Positions 19,024 through 29,233 of a stretch of 64,000 bases of DNA are shown one piece after another. Position 1 is the first letter of the stretch, and every line of letters begins with the position of its first letter. The notes beneath the pieces are model-generated. The model searched no databases. It was not told the DNA's origin and saw only the letters and a program-made list of their open reading frames with translations. Origin of the DNA: Hirschia litorea (GTDB taxonomy: Bacteria; Pseudomonadota; Alphaproteobacteria; Caulobacterales; Hyphomonadaceae); NCBI RefSeq assembly GCF_042665075.1, contig NZ_JBHTBR010000002.1:558001-622000 (forward strand). Direction: 5' to 3'. The position numbers were made by a program, and so were the translations under genes.

Positions 19024-21246
19024 ATGCGAACACCAACTATAAAGCTAAAACCGCCCACCAACTTTGGTCCTATAGGGACAGCAGTGTTACGGGGGCTATT
19101 TGCTGTCGCTGCTATCGTGGCAACGTTTGCTACATATTTGTCAGTAGCTGATGTCGGCAACACGTCCACAGCAGGCAGCCCCATGATGACATGGCTACTT
19201 GTTGGTAATTTGCTCATTATCTTAGTGCTCGCTGCGGCGCTGACAGCCCGTATTTACCGTCTTTTTAAAGAGAACCAGAGCACACAGGGCGGGGCACGTC
19301 TTCGTTTGCGGATTATCGCACTATTTGGTCTTGCTGCGATGGTGCCAACGATTATCGCAGCCCTATTGGGAACATTGATTAACCGGAGTGTTGAGAATTG
19401 GTTTTCTGGGCGCGTTTCCGCAGTAATTGAAATATCATCAGAAGCAGCAAAAGCCGCTGAAAGTGCTGTTGTGCAGGAGGTTATCAAAAACCTCAGAGAA
19501 GCAGCATCCGATTTGAATGGTACCGCAGAAGTACAGGCCTACACTGACGACCCACAACGATATCAGGAATTTTTAGAATTAGAGTCAGGACTTAGGAGCT
19601 TACCAACGCTTTACGTGTTTGATTCAGATAGAAATATAAAATATGCGGTCAATAGCGAAAACTCACCTCCATTTGCGCAGATGTCAGAAATGAATTGGCT
19701 AGCTGCTCAAAATGGTCAAGTTTCGGTTGAGGTTTCTGACAGCTTGTTGGTGCGTGCCATGATGCGCCTTCCAGCGTATGATGGTGTCTATCTGTACGGT
19801 GCTAGCCAAGGTCGTAAGGAAATCTCAGAGCAGTTACGCGCAGCGCAAGCCGCTTTTATGGAGTATCGGGGCGCAGATGCTCGAAAAAATGAGCTGAGAA
19901 CGGTATTCGTGCTTTCATATATTGAGTCTGCATTGCTTATTCTTCTGGGTACAGCATGGTTAGGGATGTATGCTGCTGGACTAATTGCAAAACCAATTGG
20001 TGACTTAGCCGCTGCTGCCCGGGCTGTCAGGGATGGGGATCTTTCAGTTCGGTTAGAGCGTCCTAAAGGGCGGGATGAGATAGATGACCTATCCCAAGCC
20101 TTCAACCAAATGACAATGAGATTGTCGCGCCAAAGACGCGACCTTGATTCAGCTAGAATAGAAGCGGAAACTAGGTCTGAATTCATTGAAACGGTGTTGA
20201 GTGGGGTGGAAGCTGGGGTTGTTCGTGTCGATTCATCTTTCAATATCACGCTGGCAAACGCATCTGCTAGTAGAATGTTAGGTTTGTCTCCAGAGGACAT
20301 GAATTCAGTATCACTCGAGCAAATTGCACCTGAATTTTTATCACCGCTTCGCAAAGCCGTTGAGATGCATCACGCAGTAGGGGCTAATATACAGCGCCCA
20401 TCAGAAGAAGGTGTCCAAGAGATACATGTACGTATTTCTCCAGAGGCTGAACTCGATGGTTTCGTAATTACTTTTCACGACACAACAAGACTTGTGGCAG
20501 GCCAAAGACAAGCTGCATGGAGAGATGTTGCAAGGCGCATTGCACATGAAATTAGAAACCCTCTGACGCCTATTCAACTTTCAGCAGAACGTATTCGACG
20601 GCGGTTTGGGAAACAAATTACAGTTGATAAAGATACATTCGATAGTTGTACCGATACTATTTTGCGGCAAGTGAGTGATATTGGAAGAATGGTCGAGGAA
20701 TTTTCGTCGTTTGCAAGAATGCCTAAACCAACCTTGGCTCCATTTGACCTTTGTGACCTTGTTCAGAAAATTGCCTTCGACCAGAGGCTGGCCGCGCCAA
20801 CAGTAACGATTACTGCTAAAACCCCCTCTACGCCAATATCACTAACGGGTGACGAACGATTACTTGGTCAAGCGCTAACGAATGTAGTGAAAAATGCACG
20901 TGAATCAGTTGAGCGTCATATGAATACAGGCGAAATTAAGAGTGGTAGTGTCACTTTGACTATCGAAGTTTTGGACGACAAAGCGCTCCTAATAATAAGA
21001 GATACAGGGCAGGGGTTTCCTGTGGAAGAACGGTCGCGATTGCTGGAGCCGTATGTGACGACACGAGAAACAGGTGTCGGACTTGGGTTAGCTATCGTCT
21101 CTCGTATTGTTGAAGATCACGGTGGGGAAATTACGTTGGGGGATAATGATCAGGCAGAAAAAGGCGCTAGAGTCGATATCAGCCTGCCGCTTACAATAGA
21201 CACAGATCAGAAGGAACAAAGTTCCTTTGATGAAGGATTAGTATAA
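19024..21246 (+). CDS. ntrY: NtrY membrane sensor kinase
   Basis: A 740-residue inner-membrane histidine kinase. It has several N-terminal membrane helices (within about residues 18-120), a periplasmic sensor region, another helix near 300, HAMP (about 325-375), PAS (about 390-480), HisKA with AHEIRNPLTP (H508), and a HATPase domain (RDTGQGFP, GVGLGLAIV). NtrYX links nitrogen, redox and respiratory control and envelope functions in alphaproteobacteria. The stop overlaps the ntrX start by one base. Confidence 0.94.
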   Translation: MRTPTIKLKPPTNFGPIGTAVLRGLFAVAAIVATFATYLSVADVGNTSTAGSPMMTWLLVGNLLIILVLAAALTARIYRLFKENQSTQGGARLRLRIIALFGLAAMVPTIIAALLGTLINRSVENWFSGRVSAVIEISSEAAKAAESAVVQEVIKNLREAASDLNGTAEVQAYTDDPQRYQEFLELESGLRSLPTLYVFDSDRNIKYAVNSENSPPFAQMSEMNWLAAQNGQVSVEVSDSLLVRAMMRLPAYDGVYLYGASQGRKEISEQLRAAQAAFMEYRGADARKNELRTVFVLSYIESALLILLGTAWLGMYAAGLIAKPIGDLAAAARAVRDGDLSVRLERPKGRDEIDDLSQAFNQMTMRLSRQRRDLDSARIEAETRSEFIETVLSGVEAGVVRVDSSFNITLANASASRMLGLSPEDMNSVSLEQIAPEFLSPLRKAVEMHHAVGANIQRPSEEGVQEIHVRISPEAELDGFVITFHDTTRLVAGQRQAAWRDVARRIAHEIRNPLTPIQLSAERIRRRFGKQITVDKDTFDSCTDTILRQVSDIGRMVEEFSSFARMPKPTLAPFDLCDLVQKIAFDQRLAAPTVTITAKTPSTPISLTGDERLLGQALTNVVKNARESVERHMNTGEIKSGSVTLTIEVLDDKALLIIRDTGQGFPVEERSRLLEPYVTTRETGVGLGLAIVSRIVEDHGGEITLGDNDQAEKGARVDISLPLTIDTDQKEQSSFDEGLV

Positions 21247-22619
21247 TGGCTTATGAAATCTTGGTCGTAGATGACGAAACAGATATTCGCGAACTTGTAG
21301 GCGGAATCTTAGAGGACGAAGGCTATAAGGTACGAACCGCCGCCGATGCTAAACAAGCGATGAATGTTGTGAGAGAACGTGCGCCAAACCTCGTCATTCT
21401 GGACGTTTGGCTTAAAGGCTCTGAATTTGATGGATTAGAAATCTTATCCATGTTGAAGGAGTTAGATCCGAATATGCCAGTCATTATTATGTCTGGTCAT
21501 GGTACTGTCGAGACAGCAGTAACTGCTATTCGGAATGGTGCTTATGATTACTTAGAAAAACCTTTTAATTCCGATAAATTGTTGGTGCTTGTTCAGCGTG
21601 CATTAGAAGCATCCGAGCTACGTCGGGAGAACTCTCGACTGAAAATGCAAGTAGCATCGAGCGATGAATTGATAGGTGATAGCCATGCAACTCAACAACT
21701 TCGCGCTGCGATTGCTAAAGTTTCACCGGCAAATAGCCGAGTGTTGATTTCAGGACCTCCTGGCGTTGGAAAAGAGCTTGTTGCTCGATTGATACACAGT
21801 CATTCAGCGAGGAATGATGGTCCCTTCGTCGTTGTCAGTGCGGCAACGATTGCTCCCGAGCGTATGGAATCCGAATTGTTTGGAGAGGAGGATCTTGATG
21901 GGCGACCAAGAAAAATCGGCCTATTCGAGCAAGCGCACAATGGAACTTTGCTACTGGATGAAGTGGCAGACATGCCATCTGGTACGCAATCAAAAATTCT
22001 TCGCGTCTTAATCGACCAGCGCTTCAAACGCGTAAATGGAAATTCAGATGTTCATGTGGATGTTCGAGTTATTTCGTCCACGGCAAGAAACCTTCAGGAA
22101 GAGATTGCTTCAGGCCGTTTTAGGGAAGATCTCTATTACCGTTTAAGTGTCGTGCCAATCGTCGTTCCAGCTTTGGAAAGTCGACGCGAGGATATAGCTG
22201 CTCTAACAAAGTATTTTACTCGTCTGATTGGTGAATCTTCCGGTCTCCCTATACGTGTGTTTTCAGAAGAAGCTCTCGCTGTATTGCAATCATCAGATTG
22301 GCCAGGAAATGTTCGCCAACTTAGAAACGTTGTCGAACGTGTTTTGATACTTGCGAGCGGTGATGTATCGCAAAAAATCTTACCCGACCACCTTCCTTTA
22401 GAGCGAGATTCCGAAGGAAACAACACTGCCTCAATGGATACAATATCTCTTCCACTTCGAGACGCTAGAGAAAAATTTGAGAGAGAGTATTTAACACTTC
22501 AAATCACTAGATTTGGTGGAAATATTTCCAGAACAGCTAGTTTTATCGGCATGGAAAGATCAGCTTTGCATCGTAAGCTTAAAGCTTTGGGTGTAGATAC
22601 ATCCTCTGATAAGACATAA
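21246..22619 (+). CDS. ntrX: NtrX response regulator
   Basis: A 457-residue response regulator: receiver with D53 (LVILDVWLKG), AAA+ domain (Walker A GPPGVGKE, Walker B LLLDEVADM) and Fis-type HTH (FIGMERSALHRKL). In place of GAFTGA it has the DLDGRPRKIG-type segment that is usual for NtrX, so it is not expected to open sigma-54 promoters. Cognate to the adjacent NtrY, with which it is translationally coupled. Confidence 0.94.
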   Translation: MAYEILVVDDETDIRELVGGILEDEGYKVRTAADAKQAMNVVRERAPNLVILDVWLKGSEFDGLEILSMLKELDPNMPVIIMSGHGTVETAVTAIRNGAYDYLEKPFNSDKLLVLVQRALEASELRRENSRLKMQVASSDELIGDSHATQQLRAAIAKVSPANSRVLISGPPGVGKELVARLIHSHSARNDGPFVVVSAATIAPERMESELFGEEDLDGRPRKIGLFEQAHNGTLLLDEVADMPSGTQSKILRVLIDQRFKRVNGNSDVHVDVRVISSTARNLQEEIASGRFREDLYYRLSVVPIVVPALESRREDIAALTKYFTRLIGESSGLPIRVFSEEALAVLQSSDWPGNVRQLRNVVERVLILASGDVSQKILPDHLPLERDSEGNNTASMDTISLPLRDAREKFEREYLTLQITRFGGNISRTASFIGMERSALHRKLKALGVDTSSDKT

Positions 22620-22643
22620 GCAAAAGTGTTTGGAGTCTAAGAG

Positions 22644-24068
22644 ATGCGAGTGATCATTTGTGGAGCTGGACGAGTCGGGCAAGGAATTGCTGAACGTCTT
22701 TCGCTTGAGCATGATGTGACAATGATTGATGAAGACGCAGCTCTTCTCGAACGTGTTAGCACCAGATTAGATGTAAGGGTTGTTACGGGGCATGCAGCCC
22801 ATCCGTCCATTCTCGCAGAAGCAGGTGCTGAGAATACGGAAATGATTATTGCCGTAACTCAGATGGATGAAGTGAATATGGTTACCTGTCAGGTAGCTCA
22901 TGCTTTGTTTAAAGTTACGACAAAAATCGCTCGCATTAGAAGCCAAGCCTATACCAGTCCAGTTTATTCTAACCTCTTCACGCGAGACAACCTGCCAGTA
23001 GATATGTACATCTCTCCTGAAGCTGAGGTTAGCGAATCTATACTTCAGGGGTTGTTGACTCCAGGTGCTTTTCTGAGTGCGGAACTTGGAATGATGGAAG
23101 GGCAAAAAGAAGGCCTTGTTCGTTTGCTCGGTGTTGAAATTACAGACCGCTCATCAGCGATGGCAGATCAACGTTTGGAAGAAGTTCATGCTTTGGTGCC
23201 TGAAAGTGGTGCCCGCATAGTTGGGATTGGTCGAGACAAACGTCTGTTTGCGCCCAAAGAAGATTTAAAGATGATGGTTGGAGATCGTGTATACTGGGTC
23301 ATTCCCACCGATCGTGTTCATCATCTCTTTGAGATACTCAATTTAACTGAAGACCTTAGCCGACACGTCGTTATTGTAGGCGGTGGGCATATAGGCTTGA
23401 ATGTCGCAAAACAATTGGAGCTTCCCTTAAAGAAGGGCTCTAAAAGGAGTGGCGATAGGGTCAAAAGCAGTGTCCGCGTTCGCTTAATTGAAAAAGATAC
23501 CAAAACAGCAGAACGCGCTGCTGAAGCTTTGGAAAGAGCCATCGTATTACATGGCGACGGTCTAAACCCGAATCTTCTCGAGGAAGCAGGGGTTTCGGAG
23601 GCCGATCTTGTAGTCGGACTGACTAACGATGACAAAACAAACCTTCTTCTTGGTGCGCTATCTAAGAATATTGGTGCCAAAAAAGTTATTTCTCTGGTAA
23701 ACGAACCTGACCTAGCAAACATAAGAAGTAATGTCGGTATTGATGTATTAATCGACCCACGCTCCATTACGGTCTCGAAAATTCTTCTGAAGTTACGTCA
23801 AGGACGCTTAAGCAATCTAAAAACTCTTGAAAACGGTGCTGCTGAAGTAGTTGAAGGTGTCGTTAAAGAGACAGCCCAATTGGTTGGCATGAGCCTCGTA
23901 GATGGTGAGTTACCCGAGGGAATAAAAGCGGGTGCGCTTATACGCGACGGTGTCCCAATCGACCTTTCTGAAAGGGTGAAAGTCCAAGATACAGTAGTGC
24001 TGTTTTCCGAGAAAGATATGTCTAGGAAAGTTGATCTGCTATTTCGAGTTAAGCTTGATTATTACTAA
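22644..24068 (+). CDS. trkA: TrkA, NAD-binding regulatory subunit of potassium uptake
   Basis: A 474-residue cytoplasmic protein with two RCK units. Rossmann motifs are GAGRVGQGIAERL (about residues 6-18) and GGGHIGLNVAKQL (about 247-259), each followed by a TrkA-C domain. It gates the TrkH channel in response to nucleotide binding. It sits directly after ntrX and 17 bases before trkH, as in many alphaproteobacteria. Confidence 0.95.
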   Translation: MRVIICGAGRVGQGIAERLSLEHDVTMIDEDAALLERVSTRLDVRVVTGHAAHPSILAEAGAENTEMIIAVTQMDEVNMVTCQVAHALFKVTTKIARIRSQAYTSPVYSNLFTRDNLPVDMYISPEAEVSESILQGLLTPGAFLSAELGMMEGQKEGLVRLLGVEITDRSSAMADQRLEEVHALVPESGARIVGIGRDKRLFAPKEDLKMMVGDRVYWVIPTDRVHHLFEILNLTEDLSRHVVIVGGGHIGLNVAKQLELPLKKGSKRSGDRVKSSVRVRLIEKDTKTAERAAEALERAIVLHGDGLNPNLLEEAGVSEADLVVGLTNDDKTNLLLGALSKNIGAKKVISLVNEPDLANIRSNVGIDVLIDPRSITVSKILLKLRQGRLSNLKTLENGAAEVVEGVVKETAQLVGMSLVDGELPEGIKAGALIRDGVPIDLSERVKVQDTVVLFSEKDMSRKVDLLFRVKLDYY

Positions 24069-24085
24069 GATAAAGAAGACATATT

Positions 24086-25498
24086 TTGAATACTTCAAGC
24101 GTCCTCAAACAACTTAGCCTAATGGCCACGATAATCGGGGGATTAGCGTTGTTATGTGCTTTATTCTCTCACTATACGGGAGATGAAGCATCTGCTCGCG
24201 GTTTCCTATTATCAGGAGTGATTGGTGCGCTTATTGGCGGCTCTATACTAATCCTACTTTGGGACGTGCCCTCTAGGACAAGCGCGAGAGAAGGGTTGTT
24301 GTTTGTCATTGGGTTTTGGGTATTGATGCCAATTATAGCAGCACCGCCTTTTTGGTCATCGGGTGTTTCAAGTGATTGGATTCAAGCTAGCTTTGAGGCT
24401 GTGTCAAACCTCACAACGACAGGGGCAACAGCAGGTGATGCGACCCAACCAGAATCCATTCGGTATTGGCGATCTATTCTACAATTTATCGGAGGTGTCG
24501 CAGGCGTTATAATGGCTGTCGTAGTCTTGGCAGCGCTAAACCTAACAGGGCCTGGTGTACATAAATCACATCTACTTACCTTGGCTAAGGATGACATGTT
24601 TGGCCGTATTGGTCGAATAACAATGACTGTTGCAGCAGTTTACGGCGTGATGGCGCTCTTTGGTACGATCTCAATAGCTGCATCTGGGGCAGAACTTATA
24701 GATGCAGTAACACGAAGTGTTGCCGCTATATCTACCAGCTCTACGTTAAGAGGGGTGGCGGGAGCATATGCTTATTCTCCCTTTGCTGCTGGGATTATTA
24801 CTTTCCTTCTTTTTGTGGGCGCAACAAATATTGCACTCCACACTGATATATTGCGGCAAAAAAGTTGGAAGGTTTATGTCAAAGATATAGAAATTCACGC
24901 TTTGATTTTAGGTATAATTATCTTTGCTGCATTGCTTTCTATCATGAACAATAGATTGGACCTTCGCTACCTAGTAGAAGCTTTGTCCTTTATCTCAACA
25001 TCTGGATTAAACGTTACTGGCTCTATAAGTGTGCTGGACACACTTCCTCAGCCCGTCCCAGATCTTTTCGTTTTTGTAGGGGCTTCGGCTTTATCGACTG
25101 CCGGTGGTTTAAAAATCACGCGCGTAATCGTTCTCATGAGTCGCGCACTTACGGAATTTCGGCGCCTATCTTTTGAAAACTCAACCGCAACTTTAAAATA
25201 TCAAGGTCGCGGTCGAAAAGATAATATTGTTGTTGGAGTTTGGGTCTATCTGATTGCTTATATCGGGGCGACCATCATCATAGGTATGCTGTTAGCATTG
25301 TCAGGCGTTGATGCAGAGACTTCCTTTAGAAGTGCAATTGGTGCGATTTCCAATACTGGCCCACTTGTTGACAGCGCTGTACTTGATCAATCTCCTAGTT
25401 CGATCACTCTGGTCCTATTAAGCTTAGGCTGTATTCTGGGAAGAATTGAAGTCTTAGCTTTAGCACCATTGTTTTCTCGTGATTTTTGGCGCAAATAG
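24086..25498 (+). CDS. trkH: TrkH potassium uptake channel
   Basis: A 470-residue polytopic inner-membrane K+ channel subunit of the Trk/Ktr family. About ten hydrophobic segments and filter-like repeats are visible (SNLTTTGAT near residues 109-117, STSSTLRG near 215, STSGLNVTG near 305 and SNTGPLV near 425). The predicted start is TTG at 24086; a later ATG (MATIIGG) is possible. It works with TrkA encoded just upstream. Confidence 0.93.
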   Translation: MNTSSVLKQLSLMATIIGGLALLCALFSHYTGDEASARGFLLSGVIGALIGGSILILLWDVPSRTSAREGLLFVIGFWVLMPIIAAPPFWSSGVSSDWIQASFEAVSNLTTTGATAGDATQPESIRYWRSILQFIGGVAGVIMAVVVLAALNLTGPGVHKSHLLTLAKDDMFGRIGRITMTVAAVYGVMALFGTISIAASGAELIDAVTRSVAAISTSSTLRGVAGAYAYSPFAAGIITFLLFVGATNIALHTDILRQKSWKVYVKDIEIHALILGIIIFAALLSIMNNRLDLRYLVEALSFISTSGLNVTGSISVLDTLPQPVPDLFVFVGASALSTAGGLKITRVIVLMSRALTEFRRLSFENSTATLKYQGRGRKDNIVVGVWVYLIAYIGATIIIGMLLALSGVDAETSFRSAIGAISNTGPLVDSAVLDQSPSSITLVLLSLGCILGRIEVLALAPLFSRDFWRK

Positions 25499-25616
25499 AA
25501 ACTGACTATGGCTGAGACGAATCATACTACTTATGTTTTAGCTTTAATGACGACGTAAACAGAAGACCAAGAAACCGGAAACCTATAACAAAGTCCCGAG
25601 AAGAGGCTCATAAAAA

Positions 25617-25874
25617 ATGTCATCCGATAAAAAACAAAACCTTCAAGACACATTCCTAAACGCAGTTCGTAAAGACAAAGTGCAGCTCACAATATTCCTG
25701 ATGAATGGCGTAAAGCTTCAGGGTGTCGTCACTTGGTTTGATAATTTTTGTGTTTTACTCAAAGGCGACGGTAGACCGCCTCAACTAGTTTATAAGCACG
25801 CGATCTCTACAATCGCACCTAACAGTCCTGTGCGTCTATTCACAGGTGAAGATGGAACCGCAGACGAAGCGTGA
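25617..25874 (+). CDS. hfq: Hfq RNA chaperone
   Basis: An 85-residue Sm-like RNA chaperone that pairs small RNAs with mRNAs. The Sm1 stretch with QDTFLNAVRKDKV and the Sm2 motif YKHAISTIAP (Hfq normally YKHA) are intact. The C-terminal tail is short, as usual in alphaproteobacteria. It is separated from trkH by 118 bases, so may have its own promoter. Its stop overlaps the hflX GTG start. Confidence 0.98.
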   Translation: MSSDKKQNLQDTFLNAVRKDKVQLTIFLMNGVKLQGVVTWFDNFCVLLKGDGRPPQLVYKHAISTIAPNSPVRLFTGEDGTADEA

Positions 25875-27223
25875 AAAATACAGATATGATAGAGATGACA
25901 CCGGAAGTTCAGACAGCCGGTGTCGTCATTCCTTCTCTCTTTGAAAGACCAATATTTGGGCCCGCCCGGATAGAAGAGACAGAAGGTCTTGTAGAGGCTC
26001 TTGGCGTTAAGCTTGGCTTCTCAGATGCCATACGTGTCCGAAAGCCCAATGCGAGTAAGCTATTTGGTGCGGGGCAGTTAGACATTATTGCTGACAAATT
26101 GGAAGATAATGAAGCTAGTCTTCTAATTGTGGATTCTGTGTTGTCACCAATCCAACAACGAAATCTGGAAAAACACCTCAATGTCAAAGTGATGGACCGC
26201 ACCGGTCTCATTCTTGAAATCTTTGGTGTACGTGCGCGTTCAGCTGAAGGACGTCTGCAGGTTGAGATGGCGCGTCAACTTTATGAACGTTCTCGACTTG
26301 TGCGAACTTGGACACACTTGGAGCGTCAACGTGGTGGTACAGGATTCTTAGCTGGTCCTGGTGAAAGCCAGCTTGAGGCTGACCGCAGAATGCTTGATCT
26401 AAGGATAGCAAAATTAAAGTCGGACTTAGAAGCTGTGCGCCGAACACGTAGATTGCAGCGAGCGGGACGAAAGCGTCGTGGCGCACCTATTGTTGCGCTC
26501 GCGGGATATACGAACGCAGGTAAATCAACACTGTTCAATCGTCTTACAAATGCAACTGTATTTGCGGCAGATATGCCCTTTGCTACGCTCGACCCTACGG
26601 CGAGAGATGTTGAACTTTCTAGTGGGAAGAAGATTTCCCTTATTGATACAGTTGGATTTATCACTGACCTTCCAACCCATTTGATTGAGAGTTTCCGAGC
26701 AACAATCGAAGAAGCTATTGAGGCAGATTTACTCTTACATGTAAGAGACATAAGCCATCCAGAAACGGACCGTCAGGCATGGGATGTAGAGGATGTGTTG
26801 CGTCAACTTGAAAAAGAAACTGAAACAGAACGACCACCCGTTCTGGAAGTTTGGAATAAAGCTGACGCGTTGAGTGAAGATGTGCGGGGCGTGATGGAGG
26901 CTACTGCTCAAAATCGTGATGATGTCGTGATGACATCAGCAACAAGTGGGCAAGGTGTAGATACGCTTTTAGCAGTCATCCAAGAAAAGATTTTCTCCAC
27001 GAGCAGAGAGTTTGAGATGAAGCTTGAACCTCGAATGGGGAAGGCTAGAGCGTGGCTTCATACCCATTGCGAGATAGTAAGTGAGAATGTTGATGAAAGT
27101 GGCAATATAATTTTGGTCGCACAAATGTCAGCGAGAGAATTGAGCCATTTTGCGCATGAGCATGAAGACATTAACGTTGATGAGATCATTCTATCATCAA
27201 GAAACATCGACTTTGAGAGCTAA
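25871..27223 (+). CDS. hflX: HflX ribosome-associated GTPase
   Basis: A 450-residue GTPase that binds ribosomes and rescues stalled ones under stress. It has the N-terminal HflX domain with the GGTGFLAGPGESQLE motif, then the G domain with G1 GYTNAGKST, G3 DTVGF and G4 NKAD. The GTG start overlaps the hfq stop by 4 bases (GTGA), the conserved hfq-hflX coupling. It ends one base from the convergent mazG stop. Confidence 0.96.
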   Translation: MKNTDMIEMTPEVQTAGVVIPSLFERPIFGPARIEETEGLVEALGVKLGFSDAIRVRKPNASKLFGAGQLDIIADKLEDNEASLLIVDSVLSPIQQRNLEKHLNVKVMDRTGLILEIFGVRARSAEGRLQVEMARQLYERSRLVRTWTHLERQRGGTGFLAGPGESQLEADRRMLDLRIAKLKSDLEAVRRTRRLQRAGRKRRGAPIVALAGYTNAGKSTLFNRLTNATVFAADMPFATLDPTARDVELSSGKKISLIDTVGFITDLPTHLIESFRATIEEAIEADLLLHVRDISHPETDRQAWDVEDVLRQLEKETETERPPVLEVWNKADALSEDVRGVMEATAQNRDDVVMTSATSGQGVDTLLAVIQEKIFSTSREFEMKLEPRMGKARAWLHTHCEIVSENVDESGNIILVAQMSARELSHFAHEHEDINVDEIILSSRNIDFES

Positions 27224-27224
27224 C

Positions 27225-28061
27225 TTAATCTGCCTGTTTGGCGCGTTGCCAGAGCGCCTTTTGGGCATCTAAGTCTAGTTCTTTGAAGACATTGCCATCA
27301 TTGCGTGCGGCTAATTCCATTTCTACGAATCTCTTTTTGAATTTGGAATTTGCGCCGCGCAAAGCCGCCTCGGGATCAACTCCGTGTTTGCGGGCGAGAT
27401 TAGCCACCACGAGAAGAACATCTCCCATTTCTTCTTCGATATGGGTTTTATCACCGCTCTTGGAAGCTTCTTCTAGCTCTGAAAGTTCCTCGTGCAATTT
27501 CTCGAGGATATCTTCAGTGCTTGGCCAGTCAAACCCTGTTCTAGCCGCTCTTTTCAATAGTTTTTCCGAGCGCGTCAAAGCGGGCAAAGCTGAAGCGACA
27601 CCATCAAGTGCGCTAACCGGCGTATTGTCAGTTTGGGCAGCTTCGCGCTCTTTGGCCTTAAGAGCTTCCCAATGTGTTGTTTGAGCTTCGGCGGATTCAA
27701 TATCGATGGAACCAAACACATGCGGATGCCGGTTTACCATTTTATCAACTATCGCGCGAGCGACATCATGAATGGTAAATATGCCAGCATCTTCTGCAAT
27801 TTGGCTATGGAAAACAACCTGCAAGAAAAGGTCGCCCAACTCGCTTTTTAATTCCTCCATATCCTTGCGTTCAATCGCTTCGGCAACTTCATAAGCTTCC
27901 TCTAGCGTATAGGGGAGTATTGATTCAAACGTCTGCTCCACGTCCCAAGGACATCCGGTTTCTTTGTCACGCAATCTCTGCATTAATCTTACAAGATCAG
28001 CGATAGCATTATCAGTGGCAACAAAGGAACGGTCGGTTGAATTAGACATTTTGGTTTCCAT
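27225..28061 (-). CDS. mazG: MazG nucleoside triphosphate pyrophosphohydrolase
   Basis: A 278-residue cytosolic house-cleaning NTP pyrophosphatase with two MazG repeats. The metal-binding EExxE-type motifs appear as EEAYEVAEAI with the downstream ELGD, and EEMGDVLLVVANLA near residues 220-233. It begins with the expected DxETGCPWD element. A second ATG four codons in is equally possible. It is convergent with hflX and not obviously part of the mod operon, 53 bases away. Confidence 0.95.
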   Translation of the reverse strand: METKMSNSTDRSFVATDNAIADLVRLMQRLRDKETGCPWDVEQTFESILPYTLEEAYEVAEAIERKDMEELKSELGDLFLQVVFHSQIAEDAGIFTIHDVARAIVDKMVNRHPHVFGSIDIESAEAQTTHWEALKAKEREAAQTDNTPVSALDGVASALPALTRSEKLLKRAARTGFDWPSTEDILEKLHEELSELEEASKSGDKTHIEEEMGDVLLVVANLARKHGVDPEAALRGANSKFKKRFVEMELAARNDGNVFKELDLDAQKALWQRAKQAD

Positions 28062-28114
28062 AAACTGATTTCATCACCTGCTTAAAGTGTCTATTTATTT
28101 GTTCAACACTTGGA

Positions 28115-29233
28115 TCAAAGAAAACGGGGTTCAAAGCTTGCACTCTTTATAAGCGCGAAAACTTTCTGGCCTAACGCCAATTTCAACTCTTTCAGAGATG
28201 CACGCGTGATACGGGACTTTAAGCTCGCCCCATTCATGTCCAAATTGAGTTGAGCGAAAGGCGTAGATTCCTCTTCAAGGATTTCTGTAACAACACATTC
28301 AACACTATTTCTTATGCTAGAATCTGTTGGCTTAGAAAGAGATATCCCCACGTCTCTTGCCTTTATCAGCAATGATATAGATTGTCCTGGTTTAGCTGTG
28401 CTGGCCGTTGGTAAAATAAATTCTCTGTTTTGAACCAGTATGTGCGCCAGCATGAAAACTTCATCAATCTTAGATATCACACCATCTAGTAGAGATGACT
28501 CCTCTTGTTTCTCAATACCTAATTGTTCGCTGGTAAGTGAGCTTATTATTGAGGCTGTTGCACCAAATGCAACGCGCTTTCCTTCGGATAATACTAAAAT
28601 TTGTTTGGTCAAACGCGACACTTCATCAAGGTCGTGCGTGACATAGACAATAGGAATTTTAAAGAGTGTGGGAAGCTGTTCCAAGAAAGGTAGGACTTCG
28701 CGTTTCCTATCGTAATCTAAACCCGATAGAGGCTCATCTAACAATAATAGTCTGGGGCGCGTAAGTAGGGTTCTGGCCAAAGCTACTCGCTGCTTTTCTC
28801 CGCCAGACAATTGAACCGTTTTTCGGTTAAGCAGAGATGATAATTGTAGGGCGTCAACAACATCGTCGAAAGTAAGGGCCTCGGTTGAAACCTGGTTTCT
28901 TTTATGGGCATATTCTAGATTGCCTAGGACACTTAAGTGGGGAAACAATCTGTCTTCTTGAAACATATAACCGATACGGCGTTGATGGACGGGTATATTT
29001 ACACCTGAACTACTGTCAAAAAAAATAAGACTTTCACCAGACGCACTTTTGTATTCCAACCTTCCAGAATCGGGCGTGTCCAATCCTGTGATTAGTCGAA
29101 GAAGGCTGCTTTTACCGCAACCACTTGGTCCAAACAGTGCAACGACATTCTCAATCGGCAATTCTTGATTTACGTCAAGTTTGAGATCACCCAATTGCTT
29201 TTTTATATTTAACGACAAACAATTATCCGACAT
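28115..29233 (-). CDS. modC: ModC molybdate ABC transporter ATPase
   Basis: A 372-residue ATPase of the molybdate importer. Walker A is GPSGCGKSS (near residue 32), signature LSGGEKQR, Walker B LLLLDEPLSG, with a C-terminal TOBE/Mop-like domain (about 300-372) that binds oxyanion. It overlaps modB by 11 bases. ModC supplies molybdate for molybdopterin enzymes; moaD and moaE lie at the other end of this window. Confidence 0.95.
   Translation of the reverse strand: MSDNCLSLNIKKQLGDLKLDVNQELPIENVVALFGPSGCGKSSLLRLITGLDTPDSGRLEYKSASGESLIFFDSSSGVNIPVHQRRIGYMFQEDRLFPHLSVLGNLEYAHKRNQVSTEALTFDDVVDALQLSSLLNRKTVQLSGGEKQRVALARTLLTRPRLLLLDEPLSGLDYDRKREVLPFLEQLPTLFKIPIVYVTHDLDEVSRLTKQILVLSEGKRVAFGATASIISSLTSEQLGIEKQEESSLLDGVISKIDEVFMLAHILVQNREFILPTASTAKPGQSISLLIKARDVGISLSKPTDSSIRNSVECVVTEILEEESTPFAQLNLDMNGASLKSRITRASLKELKLALGQKVFALIKSASFEPRFL

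Noticed and set aside
21880..21930. Missing GAFTGA loop in NtrX as an anomaly
   Set aside because: The NtrX family normally carries a GRPRK-type segment here, so unlike in NtrC this is expected.
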